DNA from: Colius striatus
Lineage: Eukaryota > Chordata > Aves > Coliiformes > Coliidae
Assembly (NCBI RefSeq): GCF_028858725.1
Contig: NC_084772.1
Span: 19,383,548-19,447,547, forward strand
Direction of reading: 5' to 3'
DNA: 64,000 nt
Shown here: one piece after another, positions 1-13,100 of the stretch
Numbering within the stretch: the first letter of the stretch is position 1
Layout: each line of letters starts with the position of its first letter
Position numbers and translations under genes: made by a program
Notes under the pieces: model-generated
Database searches by the model: none
What the model was told of the DNA's origin: nothing
The model's input: the letters and a program-made list of their open reading frames with translations, nothing else

Positions 1-3000
1 TTAATACTTACTAGGAATAGTCAAATCTTGGCTGAAGCTCTAATATGCAGAACTGTGTTCAGACTAATTAGTACTGTTTTCACAGCTTTTGCTGTTGTAC
101 GTAGACTTTGTCCTTGGAGCATCTGTTTCAATATGCGTGTCATATTGTTCATGAGAGAGAAATCTGTTTCAGACCATTCAGAAATAGCACTGTGAACTAG
201 ATTGAAACAAAAATGCCCAGAAGCAAAAGTGAAAAGTCAAAACAAATCGGGGGAAAAAACCCTCTTTTTTTAATACAAAGTTGACCCAGTGTTAATGGCA
301 GATGAGCTTCTGCCAATCATTCCATAGACTGTACGGTAGCTGCTGGTATTCGTTATTCTAATTCTGCTGTAAAGTGTGAAGATTAATTCTTCAGCTGTAA
401 CTTTTGTGTGTTAAATGCTAGAATATCAGTTGTGCTCGTGGCAAGATTTTAGCCTACAGTGTTCATGTTGCACCTTCAGCTAAACTACCGCTGCAACATA
501 ATTGTAAGGGATGTCTTTTGTCTTCTTCTCCCTCACTTGCCCAGAGTTGGCTCTTGTGGTTGCCTAGTCTACAGTGAGATCATTAATTCACCAAAACCAG
601 AAAAAAATATACTGACTTGGATTTTGTCTTTTTCTGGGTTAACTTTTGGTAACACCAGTGCTGGAAGCTTACTGGAGAGTAGAGGAGCAGGAGAGGAGTG
701 CAGAAGTGAGAATTCTCACTTTTGGCTGTGGTAGGCTTAGCTCAGCCACAAAGGCAAACCACATTCTTTGTTTCAAAGCAATGATTTTTTTTTTTTAACT
801 GGGATTTTAGAAAAGAAGCAGAAGTCCCACATTATCTTGAACTGGTAGGGATTTGAAATATGCCTAATAATTCATTCTTACTGTAGCTGGAGGAGTATTA
901 GATGTTACCATTTGTTGCTTGTGCTTTTTAGTGTTGTAACAAAGGGTGAAGAACTGGGTCTCGGTTCTTGCTTGAACTAACAAGTTGTTCCCTAACAGGT
1001 AAACTAATGAAGAAGAGTTTTGTTGTGGAATTGTGCCCCATATTCCTTGAAAACCCATACTCTGCACTTGCAAGCACATGGAGCTGTGGCTCATTTCAAG
1101 CTGTGTGTGTTCTGACAGTTCAGCCAGACTAGAGCACAGATAGCTACTCACTGCTGCTGCTGAACAGTTAGGTGATGCCTGAGCTCTCCCAGCCTTTCCC
1201 TGTTCATCAGGTGTCAGACAGCAGCTTTCCACGTCCCTGCCTCTAGACTGCTGCTTTTTAAAAAAGAAACTTAAGGCCTCTTTCCTGCTTAGTGATAGCT
1301 AGTCAGTGATTGCAGAAGTAGTTGGTGAGTGGTGGATTGACAGGCATGGTGTTACTGAATGTTTTCTCATGGGTGTAGGGGAGAGGTGAAGACAATTTGA
1401 TATTCAGACTTGTTAACATCATTTGGAGAAATCGGATATGTATGGAGAGGTTTTCCTCTGTTTTTTTTTAAAGTTTCCTTTAGCTGACTGTTAGCAAGAT
1501 TGAAATTGATACATGAAATGTGTTTACTTCTCAGTTAGGTTAGTAGATCAAAGCAGAAAAGGAAGTAACATCTGTATTACATACCTGTTCATTGATTCTT
1601 AGTATGTTGTTATTGCTTGTGTAAGTCACACTTCCTCACACATTGAAGGTTTGTTACTCTTCATTTCACATGAAAACACACATACCCTGTAAATTTCTGT
1701 TTCTTTCACACTTTTTAAAAAGCTACACTTTTCATCAATGGACTTCCCTAGAAAATATTTGGAGAGTTTCAAAGCAGTTTTGTTGCCAATTGCATGTCAG
1801 AGCATTCTCAGCCAGACTTTGTCCTCTGATAGGGTTATTTCCTTAGCTGTGCAAATAACTGGACTTTTTTCCTTAGAAACTTACTTTTTGTGAATGTCAT
1901 TTTAGTGAACATCTCTGGTATACTTGAAAATAACCATTTGTTGATGTGTCATACATAATGTAGGTTGCACAAAATCTCCAAATTGAGATTTTGGAAGTAG
2001 TATCTAGTGTTGTTTGGTTCTCTGGGCAATTTGAAATGGGTTTTTGCCTTCCCCATCTTTTAGGAAACAGAAAATGTTATTTTTAATCTCTTTGAAACAG
2101 TAACAAATATCATAGAAAGACCTACAAAACTTCTACTAAACTGCGAGCTTACCCTTAATATTCCTGAGGTTAACTTCCTTTTATCTCTTTATTTGATAGT
2201 TGTGGAAACAGTTGTAACTGAAGTATTCTGTGTTACTATTCAGTATGATAAAAGTCATTAGATTCCATTACATTGCAACACTTGGTGACTGACAATATTT
2301 TGTGATACTCCAGCCTGCCATGAGAATATTTCTTAGCATTTCTTTAAAGAGCCTGTCAAAGTTCCAAGGTAAATAAATAAATGAAACCAAACAAAAACTA
2401 AACCAGAGAAACAAACCTCAAACCATGTTCATTAATTTTTCAGTCCTGCTTGTATGTACAAGTTGAATGCTGACCCATGTTGAGACAAATATGTTGTATT
2501 TGTCATAAAGTCATATAGTTATACATCTCATCCTTACATAGTCATACATTCAACTGTGCAAAATAAAGAAGTTATTGGTGAGCCTGGAGCTTCAGAAGCT
2601 GAAATTGCAGTGTTTCAGTGCAATTAATGTCAAATATTTCTCAATTATTAAGGATTACGGTAAATCTTTACACACCATAAAAATCAAACCAAACCACCTC
2701 AAAAAACCAAACTGTACATATGGAAAGTGTTAAAAGATAAAGGCTTGGATTTTGTAATTGTCAGTGGAAAAGATTGGTTTTAGAGGGAACATGGAGTTAA
2801 ATATTAAGTGACATTTCACATGCAATTATACAGTAGTTAATGCAGAATATTGTTGAAGTCATTGGGCTTTAGTAGGTTTTCTAATTAGATGAATTTTAGT
2901 AGCTATTAGTTGCAGGAACTGTGCAGTAATTTGGAAAACTGCACACTTCAAGATAAGCTGAATCATACTCTCTTACGTTTAAGAAAATGATGTTTAGAAG

Positions 3001-3154
3001 TAGTTTGGGGATTGAGATAGAGAATAAGAACTTTTTTCTTGAGGGATTGTAGTTTGTTTTCTGAGTTGCAAGGAAATGGGTTCTATTTGTCCTGAATTTG
3101 CAGCTTTTTCAATAGGTGTTGTTCACTAACTCAGGTTTGCTTTCTCTTGTCCAG
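1..3154 (+). other. USP10: USP10 upstream intron (3' part)
   Basis: AT-rich noncoding DNA running up to the acceptor at 3154. The short open frames are scattered, with no splice-compatible conserved reading. I looked for the preceding N-terminal USP10 exon and did not find it here, so it lies outside the window. No recognisable transposon was seen. Confidence 0.8.
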
Positions 3155-4180
3155 GGGAAGAGTATCAGAGAATTGAATTTGGTGTTAATGAAGTTATTGA
3201 GACACAGTCATCTGTACTAAATAACACCGACTACAGTATTTCAAGTACTCTGAATCCTCAGGCTCCAGAATTCATTCTCAGTTGTGCACCTGCTCAAAAA
3301 ACCCCTGATGATACTCTCAGTGAAACAAACTACAACTCCATTGACTGCCAGTTCAGTGATCCAGCCCTCGCTTTGGACAGCGTTTCTAATGCTGAAAACG
3401 ATGGCTTGTCTGGAGGCCTCGGACAAAGGGAGCGTAAAAAGAAGAAAAAAAGACCTCCTGGATACTATAGTTACTTGGAAGACGTCAGCGATGGCCTCGC
3501 TCCCCCAGAAGCTCTTGTAAACGGCCACGCAAATTCATCGGGACTAAACAGTATAAGCACGGAGGATACGGAACTGACGGGAGACATCCCCTCCCTGGCC
3601 ACACCAAGGACTTGCAACAGCCCAGACAACTCTGTGGACTTCATTAACGAAGCTGTCTCTGATGATTCTGTTTCTAGCACACTAGACAATACCAGGACTG
3701 CAGGGCAGCCTGAGGTATGCCGTGTTACTAATTCTGAACAGTTTTGCATCCCCTCAGAGACTGGCAGAGATAGCCCTTTAAGGACAGCTGTTGTACAGTC
3801 TTATGCTGGTACTGATACTACTGAAAACCTTGGCGTTACTAATGGACAAACACTTGAATCCTCTGGTGAGGACACAGCTGCCAATGGGGTAGAATTGCAC
3901 ACTGTGGAAAGCACTGACTCAGACCAAGCTAAGCCTGAGGAAGCTTCACCTACTACTGAGGCAACAGTCCCGGTTGCAGGATCAGTCCCTGTTAATCAGC
4001 CTGCAAAATCGTGGGCTAGTCTTTTTCACAATTCCAAGCCCTCTGCTTCCACATCTGTGGTCTATGTTGAGACTAAGTATACCCCTCCTGCCACATCTAC
4101 CCTGGTCCCTGAAAAACAGGTTGAAGTCAAAGAGGGACCTGTTCCAGTTTCAGAGGATCCTGTAGCCATAAAGATTGCAG
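3155..4180 (+). CDS. USP10: USP10 window exon 1: long disordered N-terminal exon
   Basis: The acceptor is a pyrimidine-rich tract ending in ccag at 3154. The exon opens with two bases that complete a Gly codon, then reads EEYQRIEFG. It contains the PAM2-like [10 protein letters not shown] (3244-3273), a lysine-rich stretch [20 protein letters not shown] (about 3424-3483), and a Ser/Thr/Pro/Glu-rich low-complexity body. It ends [11 protein letters not shown] plus one base. The donor GTATAG at 4181 is weak. The open frame continues 14 codons into the intron before stopping at 4222-4224, so intron retention would give a product without the protease domain. Confidence 0.96.
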
Positions 4181-7100
4181 GTATAGTTAATACACGAGTG
4201 GATGTTACACTGGAAGGATATTGACTCCGCTTGTAAACCGGAGTGTGCAATATTGATAGAGAAGATTCCTCTGTTAATGTTCTTGATAAGATGGCTATTC
4301 AGACACTGCTGTGAAAAATGTGAATTAAATAAGCCTAGTTTTGTATCCCCTTGAGTAAACCTTCCGATCAGATATTACCGTGTCGTTATCTCAGATGCGG
4401 GTCTGCGGCTTGTCGTACTGTGTTAAGTGATTCTGAAATAGGCTGGTTGCATTCAACTGTGGGCTATTGTCATAAGGAGAAGACATTATAAAAGTTTGCT
4501 CTGAAAATGATGTGTTCTCTTATTCAGCATTTAGAATCTTGTGATGTATTCCATTACAAAAAAGGGAAGAGTATTATTTATGACAAAGTACCAGAAATTC
4601 CTGGACACTTACAGTAGCTTAAGTGTAACATCTAAATAGATTTTACTTCAGAAATTCTCATTCAGGATCTAGTTTTTATATTTATTGATTTGCTATCTGA
4701 GAGGTCTGTCTTTCAGATTTTAAGGAATGATCCTTAACCATTATATACAACATTTTATTCAGAAACAGTGTTAGCTATTGCCTGCTGAAGAATAACCATG
4801 CAAAATTGTCCAGAGGGTACATCAGGAAAAGCTTTGACCGTTGGTCCCATTGTGCTTGTGGTTGTAGTGAAAAATGCTAGACTGTGTGTGAGGTCTTTTT
4901 TCCCACATTCAGGCAGAAAACATGAAGAAAAACAGCGAGTTAGTTGCGTTTGGTGTCACGAACTCGTGAGTGTTGGAACAAAAATAGCTACGTTAAATCT
5001 TTAGAACAGTCTGTCTGTGAAAAGGCTTGTGCAGAATCCTGCTATTTATGCTACAAACTAATTTACAAGTACAGTGGCATTTCATGTGTGACAGCTTTGA
5101 GTCAGTTTTCTACTCTAACCAGAACCTGACCTGGAGATTTCTCTTAAGAACACCCAGACTTACATGCCTGCTGCATATGCCCTCCTTCAGTTTCATAATT
5201 TAAAATTGTCTGTTGAGAGGGAAGCTGTCAGAATAGTCTGTATTTCTGGATATGTTTTCATTCAGGTGTCTCAAAAGCAGTTGATTTTATAAAAAGAATT
5301 ATGTATAAGCAGATGATTATGGTTTTTGGGAACCTATACATGTGGAGTGCAGTGTACTCTTCCAATCTTAAGCCATCATTTGGTGATGAATTTTAACTTA
5401 GAACTGTTTTATGACAACTGATAGAGCTGCCTCACACAGATGAAGAAGTTACTTTCTTTAATCTTATCCAAGTTACTTGAGTAAACTTTATAGACTTTCG
5501 CTCATTCTGTACTGTTTTTTGCCACCAGGTGGGAGCAGAGCCTTTTGTTTTGTCTTAAATGCATTAAAATACCGATGTAATTTTTATAGAGTTTTCTTCT
5601 GCACTGTCACTATTGACTAGCTGGGTCTTTTTTTCCAGTATAGATCCTCTTGCAGCAAAGAGGAATTAATCTTCTCATTGTAGCTGATTTAGGTAGGAGT
5701 TACATTGCTGCAATTCCTGTAATTGACATGTATTTGTAGGTGTATTCATCACCACCTGATGAATGAGCTTTACCAACGGGTTTTCCGCTTGCCAACAGAA
5801 ATTTGTGAACATGGTAGCATTGCTCTAGACACGTTTTCAAATCAAGACCATGTTTCAAAACTCATTATCCACCAGAGGGAATGTGAATTCCTTTTCTGGT
5901 TACTGACGTGTGCTTCATAGCAGGTTTTGAAAATGTGAGAAGGTTTTGCCATGGTTGTAAGTGGTTTTTAGTTCTGATACTCCTGTAAAAGTTCTTTTGT
6001 CTGTTGTGTAAATGTGAAATGAAAATGTGGTACTGAGTGTGATTGTTGTTCACAAAACCAATTACTTATGTTAAAAACCCCAGACTCACTGTAAGTGCTC
6101 TAGAGTCTATTTACAAAGCAGTTTTATGGCCACAAGAGGATGCTAAAGGCCCTAATAATGTATTTCATATAGTATGATGCAAACATGGGGAAGAGTATAG
6201 TTAATGTTGAAAGTTACTGAGAGGCATTAAAAATACTTATGTTACTATTACATATTATTATGTCCTGACTTTCCACAGTGCTTAAGTTAATATTAACTGA
6301 AGGATTGTATGTGTGCATACCACATTTCAGACTTTGCTGCTTTGACGGTATTTTCTGAACTACTTGAGCTTTAATAATTCAATAACATGTTTAAACACTC
6401 ACAGAAGAAGTTTCTTTGCACCTGTACTGGGTGCTAACAGCTTCCCTCTTACATCTTGTTACTGTCTGTCCTTTCAGGTGTCAAGTTCTTTGTGTGATAG
6501 AAAACTGATTTAAATATTTTCTATATCTGGACATGTGTTTATCTTGGCATATTCCTGGTGATTCAGGAAGTGTGATCTTCTAGGAAAAGAGATTGTTTGG
6601 AAGCAGAAGGACATGATCTTGCTGGCAATTCTGCCCTGTCACTTGCTTAGTTACGGCTTTGTGCCTCTGCTTCTCCACCTGTGTAATGATATTTTGTCTG
6701 TTTAGGTAGTCCTTCTAGTGAGCAGCTCAGACTCTTTTAAGTTTATGCAGTGTAGCATGTAAGGGCTTTAGAGGACATCATGTTTGTTTTAAAAACAGTT
6801 AACCCCTGGGGTAGATAATTGCTGTATTCATTTGCATTTTTTATTCTGTCTTGTATGCCTCTTGTCTTTGTTTTGCACATTTAAAATACACCAGATGCAA
6901 TATATTCTTCAGACAGTTTTTATTCAGATACCTAAATAACAGGTCAGACTTCTTGGGAAAAACCCGTCCTGGTGCTCTGAGTTTTGTAACTCAGACAGTC
7001 ATATTTATATGCAGTGGTTTCATAAGTTTAACTTGGGCCACTGATGAAGTTTTTGAAAGCAGGAAAACAGTGGGCAGTGTTTTATGTAAGCCTGTTATCT

Positions 7101-10100
7101 TGTAGATTTTGGAAGTCTTAAACCAGTAAATTAAATGTACTGTTCCAAAGATCATGTTAACATCTGTCCTGTTTGCACCAAGGTATTTCTGTTGTAAGGT
7201 GGTGTACGTTGAAACATGTAAACTGGAGACTGCTATATCAGCTCGTTTCAAAGCAGATGAGTTTAGGAAATGCTTCATAAAATTGGTGGCAAGGGATTAA
7301 GAGCTAATAGGATTTGATGTGTGTATTTATGTACCTAGATAAAGGAAAGGATCCGATTTTAGGAAAAGAAAAATAAAAACAAGTAAGTCTTCTCAGTTCT
7401 GAAATTGCAATGGGTAGTTTTTGTAGCAGCATTCACCTGACCCAAATTCCAGGATCTCTCCAGTTGAAGAAATACATCTGATTTTAATTTTAAAGGGAGC
7501 AGAAGTTGTTTGCTGAAGTTTCTGGGAATCTTGTTAGTTGATTTGCATCATTGTGTACCATGTGAACAGACACTTGTTTGGATCGCTCACATGTGCGTTC
7601 TGGTGATGCTCAATTTACTGTTTCTCATTCTGCAGAAATACTGGAAAATGTAAGACTAATACATAAACCAGTGTCTTTGCAACCACGAGGGCTGATCAAC
7701 AAAGGAAACTGGTGCTACGTCAATGCTGTATCCTTACCTTGGGAAAAATTAATACACTTAAGTTAAACTTTGTATGTTATATCTGTCAGAGTTTGTCTGA
7801 TCATTCTGGTAAGTATTTTATAAAAGTGATTTGTCTTCCCATACCTTTATACTGTGGTTAAAATGTTTAAGGGAAGCATCTAGGAGTCCAGGAGTATTTT
7901 GGATCATAAAACCTTGTGTCCAGGGTTCTTTGGCACTTGGTTGCGCGATGCTGTTTGTAATTTGTCTCTGTTACCTCTGTAAAAGTATTTCTGACCTTTC
8001 TTGTGACTGAAACCTTTGTCATTTGTGATTAGATTTACTCATGAGTCTTTATGCATCACCTTCAGTGGTTATTTCTCTTTTATACTTGAAGTAACTATTC
8101 CTACTCTTTCAAGGCTTTGCTTTGGCAATTGTGCATCATTTAGTTTGCTGTTGAGCAGCCTGTTGCTATGGTCATCTCTGGAAATGCAGTGTTGGAAAGA
8201 ATCCTTTTACAGCGGGATGGAAGATTAGCTCAGTCTTAATATCAGAATTGGTTTCCTCTGCAAAAATAACTTACCTTGGGTAACAGAAGTCTTCCTTCAT
8301 CAGTGCTGTGTTACAATAGTTTTAATATGAATGGGGTTTTTATTGTATATATGTATGTCCTGTGTTAGCAATGGCTTCCTGAAAGTGGCAGTTAAGATAC
8401 TGTAACTGCTGGTACTGCTTGTGAAAAATACTAAGATCAATTTCAGGAGTGGTTGCTGCACAACCTAACAACTTATTACCAGACCTGCAATAAACTTTGG
8501 CTTTTATCTTATGTAACCAGTTCTGCACTCATCTGATTGAAAAAAATGGGAGCTAATACATTTCCATGTTTAAGGCTGTGTGTGTTACTCAGTTTTTGCA
8601 CACTCTGGGGATGGCGTTAGTACCTCTCCAGCTGTTGAGATTGCTGCATTTTTTGTCATTTCCCTGCTCCTCCAGTATTTTAATACATTTCCTCTGTTCA
8701 CTGTCCTCACCAAGCAGCATGGATTTGGATGTTTTTATAGTATTTTCTCTCAGCATCCACTGTATAATACTGGTTGCTCCAAACTCTCCTTTACACTGCA
8801 GAATGTTTCCCATGACCTTGACTTTCTTTAGTTTGCTTTGGTTATGGGAGTGAATCATCACCTTTACCCTGAAGTCTGTCAGAAAACGTGTTACAGGTTA
8901 TCACTTGCCAATTCTCAAATTGTTAATTTGTGAAGTCTTTCCTGTGAAAGTTCTTTTCCTGTCCTTCTCCTTGACTAAATGATTCCTTTGACTGAAAGTA
9001 GTTTTTGACACTCTTAAAATACCAGTGAACTCGCTGCATGTTACAAGGTGCTGGGGATTTTGTCCTACAACTTTTTACATCGTTAGTTAATGTTGTGATA
9101 AAAGCCCGTCTGCTCCAATTTAGTTATTGGATTAGCTTTGTTTTGCATATAATTTTAAACAGAATTGGATATTTGGTTAATATGTAGATTATGTTTTCTG
9201 AATATTTCCTTAATGCCACTGCATAGACCCTGCAAGCCTTGGTTGCTTGCCCTCCAATGTATCATTTAATGAAGTCCATTCCAATGTATTCCAAATCGCA
9301 GCGGCCGTGTACCTCAACACCAATGATAGACAGTTTGTAAGTAGCTTGTTAAATCAAATACAAATCTGTGGTGTGACTGAGCTAATTCAGAAATACCTAA
9401 CAAATGATTGTTTACCGCAATTGCTGAAAGCTAGTATGTATCCAGAAGTCTTCCTTGTGTGAGTGTTTATGGTGATACGTGACTTTTATAATGAACTTGG
9501 TATTTTACAGTTACTTGTCTAGTCAAGGAAGATACTTCCTGTTGCCTAGGAATAACAGTTTTAAATGCTGTTTAATATGCAGAAATGAACTATGAGAGCT
9601 GCAAGAACTAACTTAACAGCTTGGTTTCATTGGTGATGATAAGATTAATTTTTATGTCCAAACTTTATTAAGACTTCAATATGATATTGTTTGATTTTGG
9701 TTTTTTTGGGCAGACAGTAATAAAAATGATGTAATTATCTTATTTGTCCTTGTAAGTCTTAACATGCAGCTCATGTCTAGTTGTTCCTTCCATTCTGTTT
9801 CAGTGTTCGTTTAATGAATGAATTCACTAATATGCCTGTACCTCCTAAAGCAAAACAAGGTGAGTGGGAACAGGGGGAGAAAAAGCCTTACAGTCGTGAC
9901 AAAAAGGCTCTTTGGGTTAAAGATCAGCATTGTGGGATGCATTTAAGATGTTTAAATACTGATACTTGATCCCTTTTATGGCTTTTTGGATTTTTGGGGT
10001 TTCTTGATATCTTGAAAAGTTTGCTGTTGCTTTTCTGTCAATGTTTCCTATTGGAGAGTCATGTCAAGAAGTCATAGGTGTTGCACCATCTATTTTTTCT

Positions 10101-13100
10101 TTCTATTTGATAGGTGAAATGTACAAGTGCAGTAAGGATAGTTTTTGTTGAAAGCTAGCTTAGTTGTTAAGGTGTCTTCTCCAAACATGGCCTTTCTAAC
10201 AAAATTTGATATTCACTGGATTTTACTTGGCTTCCTTCCTTCCTCAGATATTTCCATCTGTTTTAGTTTATGAAATACTAATTTGGAACAAAGTGAGACC
10301 ATTAGAGATCTTTTTATCAGTTTGAGATTGCCTACAAGCATGTGATTATAGCTTTGAATTCCTCTCCCCATCATACGCACTAATTCCCTGTCAGAACTTT
10401 CGAAGTGTATGGTTCTTGCTAATACATGTGTAGGATTAATGATGAATCTGTAGTGAGAAATAGAACGTTTCTTTGATGCAAACAAAATCTAGGATTCATT
10501 TTCTTCAGTCTCTAACCCCAAATCTGTTGTATTACAAACCTGTAGAAATAAACACCAGTTTTAGGAATGTATTTATATAACATTAAAAGAAAATACCACA
10601 AGGAGCTGGTTGTCCCAGTGATTTCCAAGTAGTTCAGACATTTCTGTGGTTTGCTGCTCAAGTTGTGTTTCTGTAAAACAAATCTTACTTATGCAACTTA
10701 TTATACTTCTGGGTCATTTGATTGTGTTGTGTAGTTTTCAGATATAGTTTCTGAGGCCTTGTATTGCCATTAGTTTGAATGTTCTGTCAAACTGTTTCTT
10801 GTTTGCTTTTTGAGGTTGTTTTTTTTGCAGTGATGAAACAGGATCTATTAGATTGTTATCTATTAGATAACAAATAATGTAAAAGTTTTAAGGAAGTGTT
10901 CTTTGATTACAGTAACTAGGACAGAATTGTTATGATGACTGTGGATATTTTTGTTAATGTTTGTGGACTGTAAAAAGAGTACTAACTTTTCCAGACCATC
11001 TTTAAGTCTATATTGGATGATATAACCCCAAACATTAACAGATAAAAGAGTTGTATCTTACAAATTCTGAGCTTGAGCCTCTAAAGTTGTAATAAAACTA
11101 TTAATAAAAAATTATTTTGGATTCCAAAATCTAGTGATGTGTGAAGAGAATGTGAAGGTGTAAGGTAGAAAAACTCCTGTGTATTGCTTTTTACATGAAC
11201 TTCTCTTTTGCCTTGCAGCTTTAGGTGATAAAATTGTGAGAGACATCCGACCAGGAGCTGCCTTTGAACCTACCTACATTTATAGGCTTCTGACAGTTAT
11301 AAAGTCAAGTATCTCAGAAAAGGTGTGACTTGAAAATCTTGTTACTTTAGTAATTACATTGCAAGGCAGTCACAGTTGTTAAAACAGTGTAAAGCCATCC
11401 ATCCTGTTCTGTGCCTAAATACTACTAAAATCAACTATTTGGTAGTTCATTGAGTGAACCTAGACTGACTTGGGACTTAAATTATAGGAAGATGAAATTA
11501 CAAGTTTGGTGGTTTGATGTGTCAGAATAATGATAAAATTGCTGTTGCAATGGGACATTTTGTTTTCTAAAGAAGATACCTATTGGTTTGTGTTTCAGAA
11601 ATGAACAATTGTTCACTTGCTGGTTGGGATTCAGCTTGGAGTGGTTGAAGATCCACAGAAACTTGAAAATACTAGTTGAAGTTTAGTTTCAATTGAAGGA
11701 AAAGATAATGCTGCAAACCATCTTTTGATTTAGCTTTGGTTTGACTGCAACTTTCAATACTACTTTTAAAAAAATAGGAGAAAAGGAATTACCAACTCAC
11801 CAGCTTAAATTGCTTTTGCCTTTAGGTGCAGAAATGCTTGGGTGCAGGTCAAGCTTATGTGTCTCAGTACTGCTTATGGGAGGGTACTGATTCATGTGTT
11901 GATTCTTTCTGAACTGGTTAAAAATGAGGGGTTGTTCAGGTAAAATTTAAGCTTTATTTGACTTTACAACTTTGACTGAGTAGTTGGTAAGTCAGCTGAA
12001 TTCCTAGGGGAAAGCTAGATGTTCAGTGTCATGCACTTTCTGTTAAAATGGAAAGATGAAAATGACACATAGTAATTGGAAAAACCCCACATTTTATCCA
12101 GGGCAGGCAAGAGGATGCTGAAGAATACTTGGGATTCATTCTCAATGGACTACATGAAGAAATGCTGACCCTAAAGAAACTTCTCTCTCCACATAATGAA
12201 AGTTAGTGGATTTTTATTTTTAATTTCTTTCCAATATTCTCTTTATTTTTTGTGATGGATTTGGAATGCAGAGTAATGTTTGGAGTAGATGTGGGGGTAG
12301 AAATAGTGCCATGTTTTAGAAGACTCAAGTGACATTAACTAATCTTTTGTTAAAGTCTGTTCAAAGGATGAAGTGAGTCCATTCTGTCCAATTTACAAGT
12401 GATTACTGGGTATTTGGAGGAGCGTTACCCTTCTGTACATACTCTGCATTTGCCTTTCATAATACCTCCAGTGCCAGTTGTTTGCTGAGCTTTTGGCTCT
12501 CTCAGTAGTAGTTAAAAAGATATCAGTGTGTTTTTTCACTAATCCTTAAACTACTTTTAAATCTTTGTTTAAAGTGGAACATTCTAGAACAATTGCTACT
12601 TTAAATCTTAAAAACATTGAGTTATTTTAAAGTTCTTGCAAAGTTGGAGAAAAGTTTTCTTTGGAAGAAGGGTTAGAATTCATATGCAGAGTAAAATGCC
12701 ATTTTATTTTACAGTGGCTTTATGTTTGGGTCCCCTGTTAGAAATGAAACAAAACACTGTTAATCTTAGACAAGTGTGGAATTTAGATCACTGGTTATTC
12801 AGTTTCTCTTCAGTAGGCTAGATTTTTTTATGATCATTCCATATTTTATTCTTTAGTTGTGTGCAGTTCAGAGCTTCCTGACTTTGGCACTGGCAAAGAA
12901 AATATTTGCTAAGCCTTGGGTTCCCTGTAAAATATCTGTGCAGGAAAAGGACTTGTACTTAATGGCATAACTGTATTTCCAGAGTAACACTTGACTTTCT
13001 AATGTTCTATACCCCATAAATTTGCTACTAAAAATGTATCAATCTGCTAGCAAATGACATTTGCTAACATGCAGTCCTCAGTGGGCTGCACTGGTAATGT

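Noticed and set aside
1..3154. Search for the N-terminal USP10 exon
   Set aside because: No reading resembling the conserved N-terminus with a matching donor phase was found, so that exon is placed upstream of the window.
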